Source: Cryptomeria japonica (Eukaryota; Streptophyta; Pinopsida; Cupressales; Cupressaceae). From it: a DNA stretch of 64,000 nucleotides. Each line of letters begins with the position of its first letter. Position 1 is the stretch's first letter. This document shows, piece by piece, positions 10,840-22,370 of this stretch. The position numbers and the translations under genes were made by a program. Below the pieces are notes generated by a model. The model was not told the DNA's origin. It saw nothing but the letters and a program-made list of their open reading frames with translations, and ran no database searches. The stretch is taken from contig NC_081406.1 in assembly GCF_030272615.1 (NCBI RefSeq), positions 216,760,997 through 216,824,996 on the forward strand. Reading direction: 5' to 3'.

Positions 10840-11896
10840 TGTTAGAACCCAGAGACAACTGAGAGGAGGGGGGTGGGGATGAATCAATTGTCTATTAATT
10901 TCAACCCAAATATAACTTAATCAAACTTGATGCATAATACTGGTAAACCAAACTTATTGTCAATTGACAATTTAACAGTTAATAATAGTATCGATTAAGT
11001 TTAATGCATGAAATAGAAAGACAAATAATGTCCATAACACATAGCATAGATATTTCTACGTGGAAACCTTGTAAGGGGAAAAACCATGATGGGAAACCTT
11101 ACCCAAAATTAGATGATACTACTGTAGATAGTATGTGTGTACAAATGGGGTTTGCACATGCAGAAAGGCCAACTTCCTAGAGCTCACTAGTCAATCACAA
11201 AATGAGAGTCACACTGACTACAATTGGATGGTTAAATCTAGTGATAATGTGCTACTCAAAGTAGCATCTTCATATGCTGGATTCAGTACCGGTCAAGCTC
11301 TGATTGTATTCTTCAAAACCTTCCTTTAATCTTTAAATGATGTATGTGTGAGTAGCTCTACTTATATTCACATATACCTTATTACATTCCTCTTCCACTA
11401 CTATGTTAATCTCACAAATGAGATCTTACATATATACCAAAACCTAAGACCAAATGTGTAGGTCGGCTTACTAAGAATATTACAATTAAATCAATTACAA
11501 ATGAATCAATATGAGATGCATCATGTTGGCTTAATGCATTTACAATAATAACCAATAAATCATCTCCATAATGTGTCGTTCTGATCTGGAATAGATAACA
11601 CTTGCCGATCCATAACCTAGACCAATTTGCCAATAACAACAAATATGCAAACTCGATTAGACCAATAACCAAATCACCCAAACCATGTCTTTGACATAAC
11701 CAAGTAATCTCTAGATGACAACAGATCATCCTTATTGTTGGTAAACAATATAACCTGTAGGTGAACCAAATACTGGTGACTGTGCAAAGTCATTGAACAT
11801 GCCGATGAACATAACCAAAGATCTCTAGTGCTGATAAGTGTTGACAAGTGTTGAGATCAATGACAAAACCAATACAACACATCCATAATACCAACA
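10840..11896 (-). repeat. 5' LTR of Copia1
   Basis: It is the 1057 bp copy of the terminal repeat. It would hold the promoter for the element RNA. It shows the same conserved blocks as the 3' LTR, including AAACCATGATGGG (11081-11093) and a purine-rich block near 10860-10885. Confidence 0.92.
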
Positions 11897-12715
11897 AGCT
11901 CAACATATGAAAGGGTAGAGGAGACTTATCTCTCTATGTACATTTCATAGGGATGAGCTTTTTTTTCCAACTACATGCTAAGATTGAGATTACCACTCTA
12001 AGATGCAAGAGTATGTTACTTATGTCTCCCTCACCACTTCTACTTCAATTCTCAAACATAAGAAAATGAACTCCAAGAAATGAAAGGGGTTTCATCAACC
12101 CCTAAACCTATGAAGAACATATAGGAATTCAAACTTAAATATTTGTCATCTTTGTATCCCCTCTCCAAGACACATTCTTCCACAAATTCTTATGCACATG
12201 TGAGACTTTGGGAGGTGTGGAGTGTACTTGTACACTTTTTTCAACACCTCTTATAAGGTGGCTCACACGTGTGAATCTTGTTGCCAATCTCAAGTTCATT
12301 AATGAATCTTAGGGAGTCGGAGGTGATAGTGATTTAAAAACTTCAAGATTTGTCTCATTTATTCATGTGAACTTTTGAACTAACATATATCATTTCCTAA
12401 GGACAATACAACATGTTCTAATAGCCTCTAATCCATATGTATAGACCCTAGGGGTCTATAATTTTTCAAGAACTAATAAAATTGACTATAATTCAACACC
12501 TTTTAAAACCTCTCTTAAGAAAAATATCAAAATTCAATCTTGATTAAGGGTTCCCAACCATAATCCGCACTTACACATTTAAATCACATTGTTTAACACT
12601 TAATATCCCCACAAAATAGTCTTATACATAAACCACAATATTAATCCCTTCAAAGCACAATTACACGAAGACATTATGCAGTAAACCCTAATTATCTTCT
12701 AGGTCAAAAGGATTG
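11897..12715. other. Unclassified DNA right of Copia1
   Basis: After the AGCTC target copy the host sequence resumes. No coding potential or LTR end is recognised. The phrase 'gtgtggagtgtacttgtaca' near 12215 and the general composition suggest old repeat DNA. Confidence 0.4.
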
Positions 12716-13162
12716 AAAATATATTGAAGGGCACACAGTATAGTAAGAAGGGGGAAGGGTCGAATTAGTATATCCTAATTTCAACTCAAATAAAGATTAA
12801 TCATGAAATATTACTTCTTCAAGCATAGATCATGAAACATCAAAGTAACTTTATCCAGATCCTAATATTCTTAATGACACAACTATTAAACAACATAAAA
12901 GAACAAACATTCACATAATAAACACCATTTATGCATGGAGACCCAAGATGTGAAATACCATAGTGAGAGTAGTTATTTGGATCTACTATCCAAATCCAAC
13001 ACCACAATGAAATGAATCAATTACAATATGAAGTAGGCACCAACCTATTAGAGACATAAATACCCTATTATGTTTACAGGTACCAATTTATTGGGGACAC
13101 CAATCCTCTACATAAAGATATTAACACTAGGGTATGTGCAAGATCATGAGGGGCCAAACTAG
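12716..13162 (-). repeat. Truncated LTR (head A)
   Basis: It has the order of blocks seen in minus-strand copia LTRs here: a purine-rich block followed by 'gaattagta' (about 12750-12775), then 'catggagacccaagatgtga' near 12935. It stops where another LTR head begins at 13163. No second copy or flank duplication is available, so the exact ends are uncertain. Confidence 0.5.
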
Positions 13163-13712
13163 TGTTAAAAACACCACAAGACTAGGAGGAGGGTGAATTG
13201 GTATGGACCTTCAAAAACTTTCCTTTTTAAACAATTAAACTTCAAACCACAATTAAATTATTGCTACAATTATGAAAAAGGAAAGCACAAAACACAATGC
13301 ACACATCAACACCAAATTTATGTGGAAACCCTAAACAGGGAGAACAATAGAAAGAATCACACTCACAATATGAATAGCTAATTACAATGTCTAGGCTCGA
13401 GGCCATGAAGCTTGCCCCTGAAAGGACTTGCAAGACTAAGGTGCACAAACTTAGGGAAAGATACACAGGTGCACAAACTGCCAAAATGGACACACCTTCT
13501 TCTGACTGATGTAGAGGATCAAATGAACTAAAATGAACAAGATTTAAACTGATCATAAAATTATCCTTGAACCACTATGTCAAGTGACCAATACCATGGA
13601 AAACATATATGACAACAAACACTATCTCAAAGCTCTACACAAACTATCATTCGTGCTTCTACTATACTAGATCTACTTGTGCATCATTCACATTCACTTC
13701 ACACCATTTCAC
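13163..13712 (-). repeat. Truncated LTR (head B)
   Basis: It starts 'tgttaaaaacaccacaagac', followed by a 'ggagggtgaattgg' block and 'tgtggaaaccctaaacaggg' near 13320. These match the block order of the other minus-strand LTRs. It is cut at 13712, where the Copia3 LTR begins. The remaining part would lie beyond the later insertions. Confidence 0.5.
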
Positions 13713-14013
13713 TGATGGAAATAGGGCAAACAATTAAGATGGGGTGGGTGAATTAGTTATCACAAAACTTACGCAAATTAAACTTATTCTCGGATCTAAT
13801 GATTAACCATCAAAGCATAAATGAACAACACAACATGAACACACATAACACCAAGATTTTTGACATGGAAAACCCAGTCAAGGGAAAAACCATGGTGGGA
13901 ACCTACCCATAATATGATTATACTCCATTAGAAGTATAGAATGATTACAATGGGGAACACACATTTATTAAGGCACACTGCCTAGAGCTCACTGTTCACA
14001 ACAACGACGACTA
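13713..14013 (-). repeat. Copia3 3' LTR, piece 1 of 3
   Basis: It begins TGATGGAAATAGGG, which aligns with the TGTTGGAATCAGGG end of the LARD1 LTR. It carries the 'ggaaaaaccatggtgggaac' block (13881-13900). It is interrupted after the flank GACTA by the solo LTR at 14014. Confidence 0.68.
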
Positions 14014-16545
14014 TGTTGGGACTCAGAAAATTTAAGTCAATTTGAGAGGCTTATTTCAAAGAAGGGTAAAATGAAGCCATCATCCTCCCCTCGTGTGCCT
14101 ATCAAAAGTGAAGGCAAATGAAAGTTTCAAACAAATGAAATTGGCATAAAGCCAATCTTCCCCTGCCTTGCGTGGTATGATTAATGGGAAATGTATTAAT
14201 TGAAATCTTTTAAGCAAATTCCTCTTGGCGGAATTCTCCCTATGTGGTGTGGAGTAGGCAATTACACTTCAAGTAGATTTCATTCGCAAGTTTATAGTCT
14301 TTTTCCCCTGCATATGGCATTGGAAAGCTTCAGGAAAATGCTATTGGTGAAACCAAACTCCAACAACATCTGCCAGTCCATGGATGGCAATGAAAGAGTT
14401 AAAGACATTAGAAACTTCCAAACAAACTTTCAAGGGAAAGCCTTTATCCCACATTGGTTGTGGGAAGGGCATTTTTTGTATTCAAATTAAAATCCCCATG
14501 CATATCAAGTGTCTAAAGCTTAAAGGCTTTTGACAAAAAAGCATGCGCCCAATGGACCCCACATGCACGCGCATCTCAAGGTGTCCAAATTTTAGGACAG
14601 GCTGGTGAGAAGAGGCTAAGGGTCATGCAAATCAAGAAGATTCAATGACAGATTCGAGGAAGATCAATAGTGGAGTAAAATTCTAAGACTATCAACGACT
14701 GTCACTGTACCACATTTGTGAAGTGCCCAAAATGTTATGCATCATGACATGGTGACAAGGTGTGCCCAGGTCCAGGTGGTGCGTCCAAGTGGCAAGATAG
14801 CCAAATGCATGGACACATCAGGAAGTGACACATGGTGGGCCCGACAGAAGGGGTGAGTGGAAAAAACCAACTTGAGACCTCACGACCAAAGAAATTTCAT
14901 TAACAGTCTCCAGCTCGCTGGCATAAAATGCTAACACCCAAAAAACTCAAGACCTTGCGAGTGGAAGATCAAGGTTGATCCAATGGTGGTCACTAGGGCA
15001 CGATGGGGAATCACTCGTTGGCATATCCCTCGTGACCCAACAACAAAGAAGAGCTTCATTTTGACGGTTAGTGAGGCCGTGCTAAGGTGGTAGGGTAGGG
15101 ACTCTAGAGCCAATCACATGGTGACACATAGTAAAAGGGAGCACCTAAGAAGAAGCTAAAGGTCGAGCAAGTCAGGCAGATCAGATGGCGGTCGTTGATC
15201 CATGATTAGAAGTTGCACATTGAATATCCATTGTGGATCAGCGACAAAGAAGAGCCAAGGCCTAAGGTGGGTCCGGTGGTGCTGACGTGGTGAACGGGTG
15301 GATTCGTGGACAAACTAGGAGGCGCTACATGGCAGAGCAGAAAGGGAATAAATCAAGATTGAATATATAGTTTCAGACTATAGTGAAAATGAAGAGATTT
15401 AACTGCTTGGTTGCACTTGGCTGCATGAAAATGGTTGATGGGTTATTTTTACACGAATATACAAGTGTGATATACTGTTAGAAAGCTCATGAAATGAGGA
15501 GTTCATTTCTGTAATCAGTTTTAAAACTTGTCAAATATCTAGAGAACGATTTCCACGGGAGTGATGGAAAGAATATTTTTAGAAGGAGTGGGACACTTGT
15601 CATTGATAGATGGAGATCTGATCTTTTTCCCTCTTCTATATATTCTAAGTTCTTCTCTTTTGTAAGGGTTCCAATTTTTGAGAAATTCTCGAAGGAAGAT
15701 TTCCAGGAGAGGTTCCTTTGATGGCATTTTTCATTTTTTTCAAATGATAGTGTCTCATATGGGTTTTTCAATGTTGTCTTTGCTGCAGGTTTTGTTTCAC
15801 TTTGCAGGTTTACACATATGCAAGGCATATGTGAGTTTCCACCAAATCGTCGCCAAAATACCATTTAAATTTATACAGTTTCATTTTATCAAGGGTAATT
15901 TGGATTTGTCTCTTTCAATTTTCTCTGAGAGTGTAATGTTTCTCTTTTGGGTATTCTTCAAGGAAGGATTTAAATCCTGAAATCCAGCATTAATGATTTT
16001 GAATGTATATTGGATATATAAGTATGATTTTGTGATAGAGCAGAGGATTGTATTAATGTAAGGCATTAATACATGAAAATTTAATGTCGAAAGTAGCTTG
16101 CATCTGAGATTTCTCTTTCAGTTTTATGTATGACTCTATGGCCAGGATTAGGCACTGGTCTTTTATAATGTTGAAGGATTGTCAGAACAACATTTTAAAG
16201 AATCAAATCATAATATCTTTCTTTTCTGTTTTGTGGAATTGTTCCACTTATCTCATGTTTAGACTTGTCAAGTTGTCAATGTAGATTTATCCTATCTATA
16301 GTACCCTCCTTGTTTTTGAACCTTTAATGAGATCTATCTGCTTCTATTGATGGTGGCTTGTGTGTCATTGGTCTAATTGTATGCATCAAAGGTACACCCA
16401 CCTAGGTTTTGCAGAGCTTGAAGAGTAGAAGGATTTTTATCCTTGTTATGTTGTCCCAAGCCCTGAAGTATTTCATAGATTAAAATTGGTTACTTCATAG
16501 GTAAATTGCAGGTGAACTTGGGTTTTCTCTTTTTTGAGAACAACA
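14014..16545. mobile_element. Solo LTR, unclassified family, 2.5 kb
   Basis: The segment runs from TGTTGGGACTC to GAGAACAACA and is flanked by GACTA (14009-14013) and AACTA (16546-16550), a 5 bp target duplication with one transition. Removing it joins '...gacta' to 'caaccc', which fits the interrupted LTR (compare 'gactacaattgg' in Copia1). No internal domain is present, so it is most simply a solo LTR. Several overlapping ORFs of 60-125 codons on both strands (14200-16066) have no family resemblance and are not called genes. Confidence 0.62.
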
Positions 16546-16550
16546 AACTA

Positions 16551-16830
16551 CAACCCGGGGAAAAATCACTATCTTACAAATAGATTCAGATCATATTCGG
16601 AAGATCATGAATTGGAAAATAGAATCTCCTAATTCTTGGTTACAGATCCGGTTAAGCACATGACAACTTCTCTTCTTCTCATACTTCCTCTCTAACTCTG
16701 AAAGATGTATACATTTAGCACACATGCATTCTAATTCTCATCCATACACAACACCACCCAATTACAAAGATATTAAATTTATTTATAGATGACATCAACC
16801 TTGTGAAGATCATCAAGGTCATCTCAACAC
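16551..16830 (-). repeat. Copia3 3' LTR, piece 2 of 3
   Basis: This is the continuation of the Copia3 LTR between the solo LTR and Gypsy1. It begins 'caacccggggaaaaatcac' and stops at 16830, where the Gypsy1 LTR starts with TGATGCAGG. Confidence 0.55.
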
Positions 16831-17611
16831 TGATGCAGGAGAATCCATGGTCTATAAGCAATCTTGCATCAACCAAAAATATCTCCTTAGTTCTGTTCTT
16901 GTTTAGTTCTGGTAGCAGATTTTTGTGTTTCTTTTAGTGTGTTCTGGTATTTGGTTCTTTTTTTGTTGCGGATCAGATTTTTTAGTTTCTAGACTTTCTT
17001 TCGCTCATCATTTCATATTTTCAATTGATTTGGATTCTTTTCTAGAGAGTTATTCCTTTCGAAGAATCTGTTTCTCGGTTTCGGAGTAGTTTGGAGCTTA
17101 ACAAGTAGTTGGTGATTTCTTCTCATGTAGGGTGATTTCTTGCCTTGTGGATCTATTTGGTGCCTTGATCGATGTTCTTGATTCCTTGGCCAACCTCCCT
17201 TTTGATCTGTGCCTCTTGGTTGTTCTTTTCTGGAGGATTTTCCTTTCATTATTAGGGCTGACCTATTTGCACATTTCATTTCCTTTCTTGGTAAATGTAA
17301 TCTTTTGTGGTTGATCCAGATGTTTGGAGGGTATATATATTGTTATTTTTTACTCTTAGGAGGATTTCAAAGGTTATGAGGATATAGTTTCTGGAATTGT
17401 AATCTGGATGCTTCTTGGGGGTCCTGAAGGATTGTAATCTGGCAATAGTTTGAAACAAGGCATGCTAGCTTGCATGTAACCGGATGATTACCGGATGTTC
17501 TATGATGATAATACAATGATGTCGATATCTGATTTTGTGTTTTATCCATTTTTTCTTATTGCATGATCTGGTCAATTCTCTTTGAGGACCCACCGGACCA
17601 TGGCTGCCCCA
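16831..17611 (+). repeat. 5' LTR of Gypsy1
   Basis: It is 781 bp, beginning TGATGCAGGAG and ending GCTGCCCCA just before the primer site. It contains a TATATATATTG stretch near 17333-17343. The Gypsy3 LTR has the same length. Confidence 0.85.
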
Positions 17612-17613
17612 AG

Positions 17614-17625
17614 TGGTATCAGAGC
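17614..17625 (+). promoter_or_regulatory. Primer binding site of Gypsy1
   Basis: This is TGGTATCAGAGC, the initiator-tRNA-Met type site used by many copia elements and by plant chromoviruses, two bases after the LTR end. Confidence 0.88.
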
Positions 17626-17776
17626 TGGTTGTGAACCTTGAGGCATTCCTTTAGGTGAACAGATTGTCAAGTGGAGGAAGGTTGCGAGCGTGTTCAATAG
17701 ATAGCCAAGTGTTAGGAAATTGAAATAGGTAGCCCGATCACCAAGTTGAGGTAGTTGCATCAAGGAAAAGGAGGAG

Positions 17777-18840
17777 ATGTCTCCTAGAAGGATGAACCCC
17801 CGGAGGGTAGAGCAGATGATGGAGGATTTCAAGACTGAGATGAGGAATGAGATACGAAATGCATTGGTTGATTTGTGAATGAATCCGGAGTCTGAGGATG
17901 AGTATGAAGAGGCTAGAGAGGAGCTTGAGGCTGAAGAAGCTAAAGGACCAGAAGATGAAAGAGAAGAAAGATTTCTGAGAGCGGTGGCACAAGTGAGTAA
18001 AGTTCATAAAGTGGAGGTTTCAAACTTTTCTAGGACACTAAATCTAGAAGATCTGATTGATTAGATCAAAGAGTTGGAGGACTATTCTGAGTTTGAGGAT
18101 ATTAAGGATCCATAAAGATTCTGATTGGCAGAGACTAAGTTGAAAGGGCATGTTTCTTTATGGTGGAAGGAGTCACATAAAGATAGAGTTGAGAATGGTG
18201 AGATGCAGATCACCCAGTGGAAGCATATGGTAGTGATATTGAAAGCTAAATTCATTCCAGGAGACTATGAGTTGGAGTTGTTCAAGAAGTTGCAGAACTT
18301 GAAGAAGAGGAACATGAGTGTGAAGGAGTATACCGTGGAATTCTAAATGGTAATATGATTAAATCTGGACATTGAGAAATGGATAGAGAGAAGGTGGATA
18401 GGTACATAAATGGACTTGCATTTAACATTCAAGATGAGATGAGTATGTTGAAGATTTCCACAATTGAAGAGGCTTACCAACATGCTTTGAAGGATGAGGA
18501 GAAAGTTAAAAGAAGACAAAAAAACAATCCTAGAGGAAAGGAGAGATATAAAGGGCAGATGAGTGGAAGTATAGAGAAGAAGAATGTTGAAGAAGAATCA
18601 AAACCTAAGTGGAGTAAAGAACTGGATCAGATGGTATAGATAAAAGGGAGTGGTAGAGAATTTTAAGGTAAATGTTTCAAGTGTGGAGAAACCAGGCATA
18701 GATCTTTTAAGTACAAGCAAGGAATGGCAAGGAATTATGTGGAAAATGAGGATCAAGAAGTTAGAGTTACCGGTGATAATGTGTTGGAACTAGAGCAGGG
18801 AGAATCCCTTATGTTCAGAAGAGTCTTGATAGAGAAGAGA
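17777..18840 (+). pseudogene. Gypsy1 gag remnant
   Basis: The ATG at 17777 opens 'MSPRRMNPRRVEQMMEDF'. An acidic linker follows, then the retrotransposon gag core ('LKGHVSLWWKE', 'FKKLQNLKKRNMSVKEY', 'RYINGLAFNIQDEM'). A zinc-knuckle relic CFKCGETRHRSFK near 18670 has lost its last ligands. Stops lie at 17876 and 18062, and a frameshift lies near 18346-18379. The 'VDRYINGL' phrase is typical of plant chromovirus gag. Confidence 0.8.
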
Positions 18841-18885
18841 AGTGAAGATACTGGATCTACTTAGAGGAAGAATATTTTTCGGATT

Positions 18886-19109
18886 GTGTGTAAATTTGGT
18901 GGTAAGTGTTGTAAATTTATTGTGGATAGTGGAAGTACTGATAATTTGTTATCTGAGGAGATGGTAGAGAAGCTTGGATTGAAGAGGCTTAAGCACCCTT
19001 GTCATTACAAGGTGATTTGGTTGCAAGATGATCAAAAGTTAGAAGTAAAAGAGCAGTGTTTTGTGAATTTTAATGTTGGGCCTTTTAGGGATGAGGTCTT
19101 ATGTGATGT
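18886..19109 (+). pseudogene. Gypsy1 protease, first part
   Basis: The aspartic protease shows 'FIVDSGSTDNLLSEEMVEKLGL' with the active-site DSG near 18925, then 'LKHPCHYKVIWLQ' and 'DEVLCDV'. It is cut exactly after the codon for V of 'LCDV' by the solo LTR at 19110. The rest resumes at 20367. The enzyme would process the gag polyprotein. Confidence 0.85.
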
Positions 19110-20361
19110 TGCTGGAATTTGATCATTCATACTAAATCAATAATGTGTGGTTGCTTAATGCAACTGATATATGTCTGTTGTGCAGAGAGTTTAGATTTAT
19201 GTATGATGACTATTTTGTTTGTTTTCATTGATGGCAACTATGTTTCTTTAAGTCATCTAAGTCCTGCAGTTCAACCAACTAGACTTAACAAGTAAAGTAG
19301 AGACAATTTTTATCAAAACTGGTAATTAGGACCTCAACCGGTAAATGACAGACAGTGTTAAATTTTGACAACCGGTACATGAAAATCATGAAGCTTGTGA
19401 TGATGTGGTTTTATAGAAGTATTGAAGACTATCAGATGAAGATATGTTCATGACTACACATGTTGAACCAATCAGGTGAACAAGATTTGTTTGACAAAAC
19501 ATATTAGTTGATGGAGACTTAATCGGTAGTGATGAAAATCACTCAGATCAGTAAAACGACACATAGTTGGATTTCTTATGTCGATGGCCTACATAACTAA
19601 AGCATACAATACAATATTGTCTAGATGCATTGAACCTAGGGAATTGTAATAAGGTTCTAGCCGACCTTATGATAATTTTAATTGTGTGATGACGTATGAA
19701 AAGATATATATGATCTTGATAGTGATATAGGTGATGAATCAATTTTGTATTTTTGATAGTGCGAAGATCAGAGGAGTTGACAGATGAAGTCTTTTTGATG
19801 TTTTAATTTTCTAAAGTGGATCTTATCAGACACAAAAGGTGTTATACTGATATTATTTGTACTTGTTGTCTTCCTAACAGTTGCAACAAGAAAATCCTCG
19901 TAGAAGGTCACTCCTAATAAGGTGCAGTAAGATCCTAACAATTTTGATCATTAAATCCTTTAACCAGGCGACACATTAACTTGTGTTTACAAATCCTAAT
20001 AACTTGGGTAGCTCCTAATAGGGTTGGTCCTCACAGACCTTATTGTATAGCTCTTAACCAGGCTTAGACACTTCTAACAGGGTGTGCCCCTAACCAGGTT
20101 TTGTAGACCTTAACTGATCAGATCTCTATACTACAGATAGTGGATCTTGTGGGTACTAACCCCCACCATGGTTTTTCCCATTTGGGTTTTGCATGTATAA
20201 ACTCTTGTCTCGTGTGATTTATGCTTTGTGTGGTGATTGCATACTTGGTGTTATTTCTTACATGTCTATTGAGTTTTAAGTTAGTAAAATTGATATTCAA
20301 ATTTTTATTATTTTTACTATCATTGATTCACTCCCCCTCTCAATGCCTTATAAGTTCATCA
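19110..20361 (+). mobile_element. Solo LTR inside the Gypsy1 protease gene
   Basis: This 1252 bp segment, TGCTGGAATT...GTTCATCA, is flanked by a perfect 5 bp duplication GATGT (19105-19109 and 20362-20366). Removing it and one GATGT restores the protease reading frame. It carries the LTR modules 'cattgatggcaac' (19226-19238), 'ccaccatggtttttccc' (20162-20178) and 'attcactccccctctcaatg' (20326-20345). These place it with the copia/LARD-type LTRs of this window, in plus orientation. Confidence 0.9.
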
Positions 20362-20366
20362 GATGT

Positions 20367-20931
20367 TTTCTCTATGAGTGCTTGTCATGTTTTATTGGAG
20401 AGACCTTGGTAGTTTGATAGAGGAGCCATCTATGATTGTAGAAGAAACCTAATCACTAATGAGAAGGATGGGCAAAAGTTCACATTGGATTCCTTGAGGG
20501 AAAAAGAGAAGGAAGTGAGGAACTTGAGTCTTGAAAATAGCTATAGTGTTGAGAAGTAGGTTACAGAGGTTGCACCGGATGGTGGCATAGATTTGCAAAA
20601 GGATTTGGTAGATAAGCCTGATAGTAGGAAGGAACCAGATGGTGATATGGTTATGATGGCAAACCGGATGACATCTTGTGGAAAGAATAAATTAGTGTTA
20701 CAATAGAAAGAGAGTATTATTCAGAGACAATATGCACATCTAAAGCAAGGGAAGAGAAATAAAGAGAACCAAGAGTTAAAGAATCTAGTTGAGGTTCTGG
20801 AGGAGGTAAGGAAGAGGTTTGTAGACAAAGAAGATGTTTGGATCAGAAATGAGCATGGGATTTATATCCAAAATCCTTTTCGATGCTCATGAGTTGCCTC
20901 TCATGGAACATCTCTTTCTACCTGGTATGTT
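20367..20931 (+). pseudogene. Gypsy1 protease end and conserved 3' tail
   Basis: The frame resumes with 'SMSACHVLLERPW', the end of the retroviral-type protease, then 'RGAIYDCRRNLI' as in chromovirus pol. Instead of RT, a Lys/Glu-rich tail follows with several stops, including 'KEKEVRNLSLEN' and 'NLVEVLEEVRKRFVDKEDVW'. The same tail occurs on the minus strand in Gypsy3 (53934-54360), so it is a shared family feature and not random decay. Its function is unknown. Confidence 0.7.
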
Positions 20932-21352
20932 TGATGCAGGAGCATCCTTGGTCTCTAAGAAATGTTTCATCAACCAAAAATATTTCCTTAGTTTTGGTCT
21001 TGTTCAGTTCTGGTAGTAGATTTAAATGTTTCTTTTAGTGTGTTCTGGTAGCTGGTTCTTTTTCATTATATATTAAATTTTTTAGTTTCCAGGTTTTCTT
21101 TTGTTCATCAATCAAAATTTTCAATTCATTTGGATTATTTTATGGAGAGTTATTCCTCTCAGAGTGTCTGTTTCTTGGTTTCAGAGTAGTTTTGAGCTTA
21201 ACAACTAGTTGGTGATTTCTTCTCATGAGAAGTGATTTCTTAGCTTGCAAATCTATTTGGTGCCTTTCTTCATGTTCTTGAGTCTTTGGGAGACCTCCCT
21301 TTTGATCTGCACCTCTTGGTTGTTCTTTTCCAGAGGATTTTCCTTTCATTCT
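20932..21352 (+). repeat. 3' LTR of Gypsy1, first part
   Basis: It begins TGATGCAGGAGCATCC and matches 16831 onward. It is interrupted at ATTCT (21348-21352) by CopiaB. Confidence 0.87.
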
Positions 21353-22246
21353 TGTTGGGAAAAATGGTGTCTCAACCTTGCATTTATGCGAGGTTACTAT
21401 TTATAGTAAGTTTTCATTTGAGCACGAAATGGTGCGAAACTCTCCCTGAAGCTTTTGGTTGGCTAGATAAGCATTTCGGTAAAGTTGCGTTGCAAGGTCA
21501 CAACTAGTTTTGAAGATATTAAAGTTTTCGTCTTGGAGGGGTGCGATAAAATGTTTAAAATTAATTTTGGGGGCTTTAGAGGCTTTGAAATGCCCTGAAA
21601 AGTGGTCATAACTAGTGCAGCTAGTTACGAGGTGATAGAGCACTTCATGAGCTTTCCGGTGCTTCAAACGGTTCGTCAATCGGACATCCGGTTCTCAAGT
21701 TATGGCCTCTGGAAGTTTGTACTCCTGAAATAGGAAAAATAATTTGTATTGGATACATAAATGAGCTGTAAAAGGGAGTGACACGTGTTGATGTGTGCTT
21801 TAACATGTCATAGGGAATCTAGAAGGGAGATAAGGTCAGCTACACCTTATTGGGTGGTTTTAGCCCATGGTTTTGTAATACCGTTTGACGGTTTCTTGTA
21901 TTGTATCTCCTATTTATGAGGTGTGTGAGATAGAGGTTGTGTGTAAGAGTCTTATGGCTATTGAGTTGCCTCTGAATCTCTGATTAGTGGTACTCCTACG
22001 AAGAGCTTTCTCTACAAGTATGTTGTAATCTATTTTTGATTGCTGAATAAAATATTGGGCTTCTTTTGGAATGTGGGATTTTTCTCCCGAAAGGGTTTTC
22101 CCCACGTAAATCACTATGTTGTGGTATGAATGTTGTTATATCTATTTCTATTTTCTATAACTATTGTAAAAATCTGAAATTTTTTTGCATTACCCTCCTC
22201 TCAAGGTTAGTGTAGGAAGTTGTTTCCATTACTTTACTTCCTTACA
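21353..22246 (+). repeat. 5' LTR of CopiaB
   Basis: It runs from TGTTGGGAAAAATGG to TTCCTTACA. The end part contains 'ctcccgaaagggttttcccc' (22084-22103) followed by 'acgtaaatcac', a U5-like module also seen in variant form in the other LTRs. Confidence 0.95.
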
Positions 22247-22248
22247 AG

Positions 22249-22260
22249 TGGTATCAGATC
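22249..22260 (+). promoter_or_regulatory. Primer binding site of CopiaB
   Basis: This is TGGTATCAGATC, one base from the initiator-tRNA-Met type site, two bases after the LTR. Confidence 0.88.
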
Positions 22261-22370
22261 CTGATCACCTTTGGTTTCAATTGTGGGCAGTTGGGTTTTG
22301 TGAACTAATCTAGATTTGAGTGGGAGCTTGTGTAGAAGACACTTTTTGATCTTGTTGCAGGAATATTTAG

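Larger units (their letters stand above)
5204..11896 (-). mobile_element. Copia1: Ty1/copia LTR retrotransposon, full length but degenerate
   Basis: Two related LTRs (5204-6267 and 10840-11896) bound an internal region with gag, protease, integrase, reverse transcriptase and RNase H remnants in copia order on the minus strand. In element orientation the LTRs begin TGTTGG and end TAACA. The flanks are AACTC (5199-5203) and AGCTC (11897-11901), a 5 bp target duplication with one transition. The primer binding site and PPT lie exactly next to the LTRs. The gag-to-integrase frame runs from 10782 to 8245 in one register interrupted by stops, with at least two frameshifts further on, so the copy is inactive. 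Its protein is closely related to that of Copia2 at 54402-58262. Confidence 0.93.

Noticed and set aside
14200..16066. Cluster of ORFs of 60-125 codons on both strands
   Set aside because: They overlap in different frames inside a segment bounded by a target duplication, with no family motifs. Treated as chance ORFs in a solo LTR.
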